DNA of 64,000 bases from NCBI RefSeq assembly GCF_013085255.1, contig NZ_JABFCX010000003.1, forward strand, positions 1,249,288 through 1,313,287, written 5' to 3'. This document shows, piece after piece, positions 10,220-17,778 of the stretch (positions are counted from its first letter, which is position 1; the number at the start of each line of letters is the position of its first letter). Made by a program: the position numbers and the translations under genes. Source of the stretch: Parvularcula mediterranea (GTDB lineage: Bacteria > Pseudomonadota > Alphaproteobacteria > Caulobacterales > Parvularculaceae). The notes beneath the pieces are model-generated. The model saw only the letters and a program-made list of their open reading frames with translations, did no database searches and had not been told where the DNA came from.

Positions 10220-12709
10220 ATGGCGAGGACTGTCCCCACCGAAGACGCGCAGCTGCCGGAGCGGTTCGAGCAATGGTTTGCATCGCGCGGATGGCAGCCT
10301 CGCGAGCACCAGCTCGATGTTCTGCGCGCGATGGAGGCGGGTGAGAGCAGCCTGCTGATCGCCCCGACCGGGGGCGGGAAGACGCTTGCGGGGTTCCTTC
10401 CGAGTCTGGTCGAGCTGTCCGAAGTTCCGAAAAACGAACGGTCGCTCCACACCCTCTACATCTCTCCGCTGAAAGCGCTGGCTGTCGATATTGCGCGCAA
10501 CCTTGAGGCTCCGATTGCGGAGATGGGGCTTCCCGTCGTGGTCGAGAGCCGGACGGGCGACACGAAGCAATCCGTGCGCCAGCGGCAGAGGACGGCGCCG
10601 CCGGATATCCTGCTGACGACGCCGGAGCAGCTGTCCCTGCTGCTCGCCCATCCGAGTGCGGATAGTCTTTTCTCAGGTCTCAGAACCGTCGTGCTCGATG
10701 AGCTCCACGCCCTGCGGAAGTCGAAGCGCGGGGACCTTCTCTCGCTCGATCTTGCGCGGATCAGGATGCTGGCGCCGCAGGTCAGGACGATCGGCCTCTC
10801 CGCGACGGTTGATGACCCGGTGCCGCTGCAGCGCTTCCTCGTGGACCAGGACGGGACGGATGAAGCGCTCAGCCAGCTGATCATCGGAAAGGGCGAGGCG
10901 AAGGCAAGTGTCACTGTCCTGACGCCCGAGGACGATATTCCATGGTCGGGGCACTCCGGGCGGCATAGCTTCGAGAAGATCTACGAGCTGATCGGTCAGC
11001 ATACGACGACTCTCATTTTCACCAACACCAGGAGCCAGGCAGAGGTCTGCTTTCAGGAGCTTTGGCGGATGAATGAGGAGAACCTGCCCATCGGTCTCCA
11101 CCACGGCTCCCTTGAACGCGAGCAGCGGGAGCGGGTGGAAGCAGCGATGGTGGCGGGTACACTGAAGGCTGTGGTGTGCACCGCGACCCTCGATATGGGG
11201 ATCGACTGGGGAGCCGTCGACCTCTGCATCTGCCTCGGCGCACCCAAGGGCGCGGCACGGCTGGTCCAGCGGATCGGGCGGTCGAATCACCGGATGGATG
11301 AGCCCTCGCGGGCGATCCTCGTGCCTGCAAACAGGTTCGAGGTGCTCGAATGTGTGGCGGCAAAACAGGCTGTGGATCAAGGGCTTCTGGATGGTGAGCC
11401 TTACAAGGAAGGCGCTCTCGACGTGCTCTGCCAGCACATTTGGGGCATGGCGGCGGCGGAGCCCTTTCACCCCGACAACCTCTACCGCGAGGTGATTTCG
11501 GCTGCTTCGTACAGGAACCTGACCCGTGAGACCTTTGACGAGGCGCTGGAGTTCGTGGCGACCGGCGGTTACGCGATGCGGGCGTATGACAGGTTCCGGC
11601 GGATCGTGAAGATGCCGGACGGCCGTATGCGGATCAAGGATGCACGCACGGCGCAGCTCTACCGGATGAACGCCGGCACGATCATCGACCTGCCGAGCTA
11701 TAATGTCCGTCTGGGGAGGATGTCCCGCACCGATGGCAGGCCGAAGGCGCCGCGGGGAGGGCGTAAGCTCGGCACGATCGAAGAATGGTTCCTGAGCCAG
11801 ATTACGCCCGGCGACACGTTCATCTTCGCCGGGGAAGTCCTGCGCTATGAGGGCGTCCAGGACATGGATGTCTACGTGACCAAGGCGACGGGCGAAGATG
11901 TGAAGATCCCGAGCTGGCAGGGCTCCAAGTTCCCCCTGTCGAGCTTCCTTGCCAACTCCGTCCGCACGATGGTCAGTGAGCCGAAGACCTGGAAGGCCCT
12001 ACCGGAGCCTGTTTCGGAGTGGCTCTCCCTTCAGGAGCTGAAATCCTATCTTCCGCAGCCGGATGAGCTACTGATCGAGACCTTCGCAAGGGGCGGAAAG
12101 CACTATCTCGTCTGCTATCCCTTTGACGGGCGTATTGCGCACCAATCGCTCGGGACCCTCGTCACCCGGAGGCTTGAGCGGATGGGTCTGCAGCCGCTCG
12201 GTTTCTGCCCGACCGAGTATGCTCTGTCCGTCTGGATGCGGAACGATCCCTCGGACCTCGATATGAACGAGGTGTTTGAGCCTGACCTTTTGGGCGAGGA
12301 TCTGGATCTCTGGCTTGCGGATGCGCAGCTTATGAAGCGCACCTTCAGGAACGTTGCCATGATTGCGGGCATGATCGAGCGCAATCATCCGGGTCAGGAG
12401 AAAAACGGGCGCCAGGTCAGCTTCTCCGCGGGGCTGATTTATGACGTCCTGCGGGAGCACCAGCCTGACCATATCCTCCTCAAGGCGGCATGGAATGATG
12501 CCTCGTCCGGGTTCCTCGATATTGGCAGGCTCTCCGATCTCCTCGCGCGGATCAGCGGCAATCTCGTGCACAAGCGGCTGGAGCGGGTCTCGCCGCTGGC
12601 TGTGCCCGTCATGATGGAAGCGGGTCGCGAGACCATTGCCGGGGCGGCGAACGAGGCGATCCTCGAGGATCTGGAACGGGACCTTCTCGAAGAGATGGAG
12701 AGAGGCTAG
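10220..12709 (+). CDS. Lhr-type DEXH-box helicase (ligase-associated family)
   Basis: Superfamily 2 DNA helicase, 829 aa, matching the ligase-associated DEXH-box family related to Lhr. Motif I APTGGGKT (near 50), motif II DELH, motif III SATV, and motif VI QRIGRSNHR are clear; a long C-terminal Lhr region follows. In many bacteria this gene neighbours an ATP-dependent DNA ligase, an exonuclease and a metallophosphoesterase, forming a DNA-damage set; none of those partners is adjacent here. It begins 57 bases after gyrB and has no obvious ribosome site. Helicase identity is firm; the repair role is inferred from the family. Confidence 0.9.
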   Translation: MARTVPTEDAQLPERFEQWFASRGWQPREHQLDVLRAMEAGESSLLIAPTGGGKTLAGFLPSLVELSEVPKNERSLHTLYISPLKALAVDIARNLEAPIAEMGLPVVVESRTGDTKQSVRQRQRTAPPDILLTTPEQLSLLLAHPSADSLFSGLRTVVLDELHALRKSKRGDLLSLDLARIRMLAPQVRTIGLSATVDDPVPLQRFLVDQDGTDEALSQLIIGKGEAKASVTVLTPEDDIPWSGHSGRHSFEKIYELIGQHTTTLIFTNTRSQAEVCFQELWRMNEENLPIGLHHGSLEREQRERVEAAMVAGTLKAVVCTATLDMGIDWGAVDLCICLGAPKGAARLVQRIGRSNHRMDEPSRAILVPANRFEVLECVAAKQAVDQGLLDGEPYKEGALDVLCQHIWGMAAAEPFHPDNLYREVISAASYRNLTRETFDEALEFVATGGYAMRAYDRFRRIVKMPDGRMRIKDARTAQLYRMNAGTIIDLPSYNVRLGRMSRTDGRPKAPRGGRKLGTIEEWFLSQITPGDTFIFAGEVLRYEGVQDMDVYVTKATGEDVKIPSWQGSKFPLSSFLANSVRTMVSEPKTWKALPEPVSEWLSLQELKSYLPQPDELLIETFARGGKHYLVCYPFDGRIAHQSLGTLVTRRLERMGLQPLGFCPTEYALSVWMRNDPSDLDMNEVFEPDLLGEDLDLWLADAQLMKRTFRNVAMIAGMIERNHPGQEKNGRQVSFSAGLIYDVLREHQPDHILLKAAWNDASSGFLDIGRLSDLLARISGNLVHKRLERVSPLAVPVMMEAGRETIAGAANEAILEDLERDLLEEMERG

Positions 12710-12734
12710 GCTACCTTGAGAAGAGGGAACCGCC

Positions 12735-13835
12735 ATGATTGCCGCCATCGCATCGATGCTGATGCTTGCCCAAGCTGAGACATTTGCTCCGCAGCCATTC
12801 CTTGAGAAGGTGCTTGAAGAGGAGAAAGCGCCTGGAGGTGTGCTGATTATCGTTCCCCATGCAGGGGAGATCGGCGTCACGTTCGCTGGCGAGCGGAGGA
12901 TCGGGAGAGGGGACGCGCCTGAGCCGTCCGACTACTGGCATATCGGCTCCAACGCCAAGGCGATGACCGCGGCCCTCGCGCTGGCCATGGTTGAGAAGGA
13001 TATGATCAGCCTTGAGAGTACTGTCAGCGAGGTTCTTGGCGATGCCTTCAAGATTCATTCTGGCTGGTCGGATGTCACGCTCGAAATGCTGCTGACCCAT
13101 CGCAGTGGCTCGGCGCAGAACCCGAGCCGGCTGACCATGGTGCGCTACATCATCTTCCCGGCGAAGACCGAAAAGGCGACGGTGAAGGCGCGGCAGGGTG
13201 AGCTCAAAAAACTGCTCAAGAGCCCACCGGACAATGATCCGGGTGCCGCGTTCTCCTACTCAAACCTTGGCTACACGCTGGCAGGGCACATGCTCGGCAC
13301 GGCAGCCGGGACCAGCTATGAAGAGGCGCTGCGCACCCATCTTCTGGGACCACTCGGCATGGAGATGCTCGTCGGTGCGCCGGAAGGCGGTGCGGGGATG
13401 ATCTCGGGGCACAATGGCGATCCGCTCGAGGCCGGTCCGCCAGCTGCCGACAATCCTGCGTTGATGGCGCCTGCTGGGACGCTCAGCTTTACGGCTGCCG
13501 ATTACGCAGAGTTTCTCCGTGACCAGCTCCGCGGCGCGCGGGGAGAAGAGGCGCTGCTTTCGCCTGAGAGCTACCGCCGTCAGCACACGCCCGTCTATAA
13601 GGAGGACGGCTATGCCCTCGGCTGGGGTGTCCGGCCTGATGGCAGCCTCGGCCATTCGGGCAGCAACACCTTCTGGATGGCCACCGCGCTCATCGATCCC
13701 GAGAGCGGCTACGCCGTCGCGCTCCTGACCAATAGCGGTGAAGCCGATGGCCTCGGTGAGCATCTCCGCGAGGTTCTCGGAGCGCTGGAGCCTAAGGCGA
13801 GCCTTAATGAAGATCCGGTAGAACCGACCCCCTGA
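12735..13835 (+). CDS. Secreted serine hydrolase, beta-lactamase/penicillin-binding fold
   Basis: 366-aa class C beta-lactamase-like hydrolase (esterase, D-alanyl peptidase or similar; substrate not predictable). A signal peptide (MIAAIASMLMLAQA) sends it to the periplasm. The active-site series is visible: SxxK as SNAK near residue 75, YxN as YSN near 176, and HSG near 301 in place of KTG. The HSG form is common in esterase-like members and argues against a true beta-lactamase. Good ribosome site (AGAGGGA). It starts 25 bases after the helicase gene, so cotranscription is possible. Confidence 0.85.
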   Translation: MIAAIASMLMLAQAETFAPQPFLEKVLEEEKAPGGVLIIVPHAGEIGVTFAGERRIGRGDAPEPSDYWHIGSNAKAMTAALALAMVEKDMISLESTVSEVLGDAFKIHSGWSDVTLEMLLTHRSGSAQNPSRLTMVRYIIFPAKTEKATVKARQGELKKLLKSPPDNDPGAAFSYSNLGYTLAGHMLGTAAGTSYEEALRTHLLGPLGMEMLVGAPEGGAGMISGHNGDPLEAGPPAADNPALMAPAGTLSFTAADYAEFLRDQLRGARGEEALLSPESYRRQHTPVYKEDGYALGWGVRPDGSLGHSGSNTFWMATALIDPESGYAVALLTNSGEADGLGEHLREVLGALEPKASLNEDPVEPTP

Positions 13836-13974
13836 TGCGGGAGCGCAACGCTTCACAAGTCCCTTCATGAAGAGGAAGTGACTTGAGAGGCGAAAACTTG
13901 AAGGGCAATTCGCGTTGGTCCAGAGTTTGCAGTGCACACTGTGAACGAGATCGCACGTTTTTGGGGGAGGCCTT

Positions 13975-14658
13975 ATGCGCTTCGCAACTCTTATCGTCGC
14001 TGCACTGGCGCTGGCCGCCTGCGCCAGCTCCATCAAGCCGGTGCCGGAAACCGGTGCTTTCGGCGTCAAATATGTCGAGATCGATGGCGACTACTTCGTG
14101 AAGGTTGAAAAGGTCGGCGTCAGCCAGGCCGTCACCGTCATGGACTCGAACCATTCAGACCGTGGCCAGTGGAAGCGCCGTGACTGGGAGGCCTATGCCG
14201 ATACGCTCTTCCCGGCCGACGAGCTGAGCTTCGAAGCCCTGCGCCAGCTGCGCGGCTCAAACCTCGTGCCTGGTGGCCTTGTCTCGCCGACGCCGAAGAC
14301 TATTCCGCCCTGCGACACGACCAACGACCCCACCTATGCCAAGCAGCAGACCCGCACCGTGCGCCTTGCGAAGAAGCGCCAGCGGCTCGCAGGCGACGTG
14401 ACGATGGTCACGACGTGCCTCCTGCACAAAGGCCTTTCTCCGGGGCAGTATGAGGGCATCCACAAGCGCCCGAACCCCTACCGCTTTCCGACGCGCTACG
14501 AGACGATCATCGACCTCGATCGTGACGATAAGGCAGAACAGCGCAACGTCCGTATCCGGAACGTCAAGAAGGCCATGGTGGTCGAGTTCCTGAAGAGGGA
14601 AACCTCAATCCCGAAAAAGGTTCGCCAGCAGCTCGAGCTCGCCCTCGACCGGATGTAG
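13975..14658 (+). CDS. Putative lipoprotein of unknown function
   Basis: 227 aa with a clear lipoprotein signal (MRFATLIVAALALAAC, lipobox LAAC), so probably membrane-anchored in the periplasm. The mature part is charged and contains two further cysteines (IPPCD near 106 and TTCLL near 144) that could form a disulfide, then a basic C-terminal half. I recognise no domain. Strong ribosome site GGGGGAGG. It has its own 139-base upstream region with a CAGTG/CACTG inverted repeat at 13930-13941 and a terminator downstream, so it appears monocistronic. Confidence 0.8.
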   Translation: MRFATLIVAALALAACASSIKPVPETGAFGVKYVEIDGDYFVKVEKVGVSQAVTVMDSNHSDRGQWKRRDWEAYADTLFPADELSFEALRQLRGSNLVPGGLVSPTPKTIPPCDTTNDPTYAKQQTRTVRLAKKRQRLAGDVTMVTTCLLHKGLSPGQYEGIHKRPNPYRFPTRYETIIDLDRDDKAEQRNVRIRNVKKAMVVEFLKRETSIPKKVRQQLELALDRM

Positions 14659-14679
14659 GCGGCAACCATCGAACACAAG

Positions 14680-14712
14680 AAAGGCCCGGGCGGGAACGTC
14701 CGGGCCTTTTTC
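14680..14712. terminator. Bidirectional intrinsic terminator
   Basis: Stem AAGGCCCGG/CCGGGCCTT (14681-14689 with 14700-14708) with A's on the left and T's on the right. It sits between the convergent lipoprotein (+) and GST (-) genes and can serve both. Confidence 0.88.
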
Positions 14713-14719
14713 GTTGTGG

Positions 14720-15334
14720 TCAGTCCGCCGTCGCCTGCTTCCAGGCCTCACGCTCCGTACACCGCTTGAAGTAAGCCTTCACGCTGTCAGGCGCGTGGTC
14801 GAAGATCTTCGCGAACTTGGCGAGAAGCAGCATGTACGCCACCGAGATATCAGCTGCGGAAAAGCCCGTGGGCAGAAGATAGTCATTCGCTTCGAGTGGG
14901 CCCGCGAGTACGTCGAAGCAGCGCTTGCTTTCGATTTCTCCGTACTTCGCCATGGCGGGGATGCGGCGCTCCTCCGGAAGGAGAGTCTTATGGCCAAGCG
15001 CGAGGGTGACATACATGCCCATGCCTGCCTCGCCGAAATGCAGCCACTGGAGGTAGGGTCCGTAGAGCGGGTCATCAGCCTGCGGAGCGAACTTCTCGCC
15101 GCCGGGCTTGGTGAGCAGGTACTGCATGATGGCGGTCGACTCAAAGAGGATCAGGCCATTTTCCTGCATGGCGGGGATCTTCCCGGCCGGGTTGATCGCG
15201 CGATATTCGTCCGAGGACAGATATTCTGGCTTATTCGGGACCTGAACGATCTCGTGGTCGAGACCCATCTCAAGGCATAACCACCTTGCCCGGACCGAGC
15301 GGGCGAAGGGGGCATGGAAGATCTTGATCGTCAT
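14720..15334 (-). CDS. Glutathione S-transferase family protein
   Basis: 204-aa GST-fold protein: an N-terminal thioredoxin-like domain (MTIKIFHAPFARSVRARWLC..., with the cis-Pro region GKIPAM near 52 and the ESTAIMQYL motif that binds glutathione) and an all-helical C-terminal domain (FSAADISVAYML). Likely conjugates or reduces electrophiles in the cytoplasm; substrate unknown. Start chosen at 15334, where GGAGAG lies about seven bases upstream; the frame stays open much farther upstream but only as the shadow of the divergent fasciclin gene. A perfect palindrome lies 16 bases upstream of the start. Confidence 0.92.
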   Translation of the reverse strand: MTIKIFHAPFARSVRARWLCLEMGLDHEIVQVPNKPEYLSSDEYRAINPAGKIPAMQENGLILFESTAIMQYLLTKPGGEKFAPQADDPLYGPYLQWLHFGEAGMGMYVTLALGHKTLLPEERRIPAMAKYGEIESKRCFDVLAGPLEANDYLLPTGFSAADISVAYMLLLAKFAKIFDHAPDSVKAYFKRCTEREAWKQATAD

Positions 15335-15349
15335 GGCGTTTCTCTCCGT

Positions 15350-15366
15350 TTGGTAAAGCTTACCAA
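15350..15366 (-). promoter_or_regulatory. Candidate operator upstream of the GST gene
   Basis: Perfect inverted repeat TTGGTAA-AGC-TTACCAA (7+3+7) located 16-32 bases before the GST start, in the 144-base divergent gap with the fasciclin gene. Size and symmetry suit a dimeric repressor of the HxlR, MarR or TetR kind; no regulator gene is adjacent. Confidence 0.5.
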
Positions 15367-15478
15367 GGTTTGAGCTTTTTCTGCCCGTTCTGGCCAGTCT
15401 GTCGCAGGTTTCGGCCTCGCCGGGCCCGGGGGCGAGCCCTACTTTCCGATTGTCGATAAACGACTGGGAGACCCCACC

Positions 15479-16060
15479 ATGAAGACCCTCAAAGCCCTTC
15501 TTCTCGCAGCTGGCGCACTGTCGCTGGCCCCTGCCGCCATTGCCCCGGCCGCGGCGCTCGACCATCACGGCAAGAAGAAAATGGCGAAAGCCGAGAAGAC
15601 GATCGTCGGCGTTGCCGCTGGCGTAGAAGACTTCGCCACGCTGGTCGCCGCCGTGAAGGCCGCCGATCTCGTGGACACACTGAACAGCGACGGTCCGTTC
15701 ACGGTCTTTGCCCCGACCAATGCCGGGTTCGAAAGCCTGCCCGAAGGCACGGTCGAAACGCTCCTCAAGCCCGAGAACAAGAGCGCGCTTCAGATGGTCC
15801 TCACCTACCACGTCGTGGCAGGCAAGGTGAAAGCCAAGGACCTCGTCAAGCTGATCCGCGAGAATGACGGCGAAGCTGTCGTGACCACGGTCGAAGGCAC
15901 TGAGCTGACCGCGCGCATCAAGGATGGCGGCGTCGTGCTCGAAGACGCAGCAGGCGGCATGATCAATGTCGTGAAGACGGACATCGCCGCATCGAACGGC
16001 GTGATCCACGTCATTGACGGCGTGCTCTTGCCCGCTGGCAATGACGGCCACGATTCGTAG
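15479..16060 (+). CDS. Secreted fasciclin (FAS1) domain protein
   Basis: 193 aa with a signal peptide (about residues 1-27, ending ...APAAALD) and one FAS1 domain. The two conserved FAS1 boxes are present: [15 protein letters not shown] (near 78-92) and [11 protein letters not shown] (near 176-186), together with the TYHVVAGKV motif. Single-domain FAS1 proteins are extracellular or periplasmic and bind surfaces or other proteins; the role in bacteria is mostly unknown. A Lys/His-rich segment ([12 protein letters not shown]) follows the signal. GGGAG lies eight bases before the ATG. Confidence 0.93.
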   Translation: MKTLKALLLAAGALSLAPAAIAPAAALDHHGKKKMAKAEKTIVGVAAGVEDFATLVAAVKAADLVDTLNSDGPFTVFAPTNAGFESLPEGTVETLLKPENKSALQMVLTYHVVAGKVKAKDLVKLIRENDGEAVVTTVEGTELTARIKDGGVVLEDAAGGMINVVKTDIAASNGVIHVIDGVLLPAGNDGHDS

Positions 16061-16077
16061 GCGGAATATCCGTAGGC

Positions 16078-16107
16078 AGCGCTAGGCTTCCCCTAGGGTC
16101 TAGCGCT
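16078..16107. terminator. Inverted repeat between convergent genes
   Basis: Perfect arms AGCGCTAG (16078-16085) and CTAGCGCT (16100-16107) with a CCCTAGGG palindrome between them. It lies between the fasciclin gene and the DUF302 gene and covers the latter's stop codon. No T tract, so it is only a candidate bidirectional terminator. Confidence 0.45.
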
Positions 16108-16618
16108 CCCGGCCAGTCGCCTCCCGGACAATGGCATCAAGATTGCCCCTGATCCTGGTGAGGCGCTGGCTTTCTTCTGACAGGGCCGGATAGGCCCTTG
16201 TCATGGCAAGGATCGACGTCGTCGCGACGGAGACCTGGCCGTCCTTATCCTGATAAACCGCTGCGCGAAGCGGAAGCTCCGCTGCCATCAGCGGATCGCG
16301 CTGCATCAGCGGCGTACCGAAGGCCGGTGAGCCAAAGATGACGACCGTGGCTTCGGGAAGCTCGAGCCCAGCCTGCGCAGCTCCGGCCGCATGGTCGATC
16401 ACCGCGAAGACCGTGAGGTCTCTCTGGTCGAGCGCCTCGTAAAGCCTGCGCATGGTCTCATCATGGTCAAAGCGGCTCGGCTCGGTGACGTAGCGGGGGG
16501 CGAGGGCCTGAGGCTCAACCGCGACATCGCCCGGACGCGGGCCCGGTGCATCACCCGAACAGGCTGCAAGAAGAGCGACCCCGAGGGCGGCTGCGATAGC
16601 TTTCTTCATGGCGTTCAT
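16100..16618 (-). CDS. DUF302-domain lipoprotein
   Basis: 172 aa beginning with a lipoprotein signal (lipobox LLAAC at Cys20). The mature part matches the DUF302 family: FAVIDHAAGAAQAGLELP, then VVIFGSPAFGTPLMQ and DLPLRAAVYQD-like sequence. DUF302 proteins are small periplasmic or cytoplasmic proteins of uncertain function. The ATG at 16618 overlaps the stop of the upstream patatin-like gene (ATGA); an ATG at 16609 has a better-spaced AGGG and may be the true start. Overlap suggests translational coupling with the hydrolase. Confidence 0.85.
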   Translation of the reverse strand: MNAMKKAIAAALGVALLAACSGDAPGPRPGDVAVEPQALAPRYVTEPSRFDHDETMRRLYEALDQRDLTVFAVIDHAAGAAQAGLELPEATVVIFGSPAFGTPLMQRDPLMAAELPLRAAVYQDKDGQVSVATTSILAMTRAYPALSEESQRLTRIRGNLDAIVREATGRER

Positions 16619-17601
16619 CCCTGCGCATCCAGACTTGCGGAGACGGAACTAGTCTTCCCCGCGATGGCAAGCAATTGGTCCTTGGCTTCCATGGTCGCAA
16701 GGTAGCCGCGCTCGGCAATCTCATCGTGGCGGTCAAAGGCAGCGGGCGAGATGTCGTCGAGCCTTGGCGTGATCCTGACATCGGCAACGTCGATCTGAGC
16801 CCTCGCCGCCGCGAGGTGGGCCTGGACGATGTCCATGGTTGCGGCCGCCGTTTCCAGAAGCTGCGGTTTCGCAAGCGCTTTCGCCCGGGCCATGGAGATT
16901 TCCCTGCTGAGGAAGTTCTGGGTGTCCCTGATGAAGGTCGTCACGGGCTCCGGGAGAAAGCCGCTTTCTTCAGGCTCGGGCTCCTCCACCATGACCACTT
17001 CGCGGGTCTGGGGCCTGTCGAAGCGCTTCAGCGTGATCGCCGAGGCGTTGAGGTCGACTGCGATGACCCGAGTGGCGCCAAGCGACCGCGCGAGGCTGAC
17101 CGGCACGGGGTTCGAGGCCGCGCCGTCGATCATCCATCGCTCCGCGCCGCGGAACATCACGGGCGCTGCTTGCATCACCAGCGGAATTGCGCTCGACGCG
17201 CGGGCGGCATCGAGGACCGAGCCCTTGGTCAGCCAGACCTCGGTGCCGGTCGCGAGATCCGTGGCGACTGCGCCCCAGGGCTTTTCGAGCTCTTCAATGT
17301 CCTTGTCGGCGTAGCGGAAGACCTGAAATGCCCGGGCAGGATCAACGAAGCCGCCTGCGCCGATGGAAATGGCGAACTGGCCGAGCGCACCGATGGGATC
17401 GAGCTCCTTCGCCCAGCTGGAGAATTCTTCCCAAATTCCTAACCGTCGCGCGGCACTGACGAGGGCTCCGGCGGAACACCCGGCGTCGACGTTAACGTCT
17501 ATGCCGAGCTCATCGAGGGCTTTCAGCACCCCAACATGCGCCCAACCCCTTGCCGCGCCTGAGCCCCAGGCCACTCCAATGACAGGCGGATGATTTAACA
17601 T
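16615..17601 (-). CDS. Patatin-like phospholipase
   Basis: 328-aa serine hydrolase of the patatin/RssA type. Oxyanion loop GSGAARGWAHVGVL (near residue 13), nucleophile elbow GCSAG (Ser near 44), and the dyad aspartate in IDGAAS (near 161) are all present, so it should be active on lipid acyl esters. A Glu/Pro-rich linker (EEPEPEES) and a helical C-terminal region of about 100 residues follow. Start at 17601 is supported by GAGGGG five bases upstream; the frame remains open further without family similarity. Overlaps the DUF302 gene and is divergent from cckA. Confidence 0.92.
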   Translation of the reverse strand: MLNHPPVIGVAWGSGAARGWAHVGVLKALDELGIDVNVDAGCSAGALVSAARRLGIWEEFSSWAKELDPIGALGQFAISIGAGGFVDPARAFQVFRYADKDIEELEKPWGAVATDLATGTEVWLTKGSVLDAARASSAIPLVMQAAPVMFRGAERWMIDGAASNPVPVSLARSLGATRVIAVDLNASAITLKRFDRPQTREVVMVEEPEPEESGFLPEPVTTFIRDTQNFLSREISMARAKALAKPQLLETAAATMDIVQAHLAAARAQIDVADVRITPRLDDISPAAFDRHDEIAERGYLATMEAKDQLLAIAGKTSSVSASLDAQG

Positions 17602-17647
17602 GCTGACCCCTCGGGCGAACCACCGGATAAGACTTTCGCAAGGTCCG

Positions 17648-17662
17648 TTAACGATGGAGTAA
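17648..17662. promoter_or_regulatory. Near-consensus CtrA box in the patatin/cckA divergent region
   Basis: TTAA-N7-GTAA (17648-17651 and 17659-17662), one mismatch from the alphaproteobacterial CtrA site TTAA-N7-TTAA. It lies 117 bases before cckA and 47 before the patatin gene. Since CckA sits at the head of the CtrA phosphorelay, a feedback site here makes sense, but a single near-match can be chance. Confidence 0.4.
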
Positions 17663-17778
17663 CGCTGTCTTGCGAACGAGAATAGGTCGATGTGCCGACC
17701 ACGCACTTCGCTTGTACCCCATTTACCCTCAATGGGGCCGCGGGCGAGGCGCAATTCCCCGGCACGAGTGAGGGCAGC

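Noticed and set aside
12735-13835. Antibiotic-resistance beta-lactamase
   Set aside because: The third motif is HSG rather than KTG and the sequence fits the esterase/peptidase-like members of the fold.
15335-16051. N-terminal 239-codon extension of the minus-strand GST frame
   Set aside because: It is the complement of the fasciclin gene; the GST begins at 15334 with its own ribosome site.
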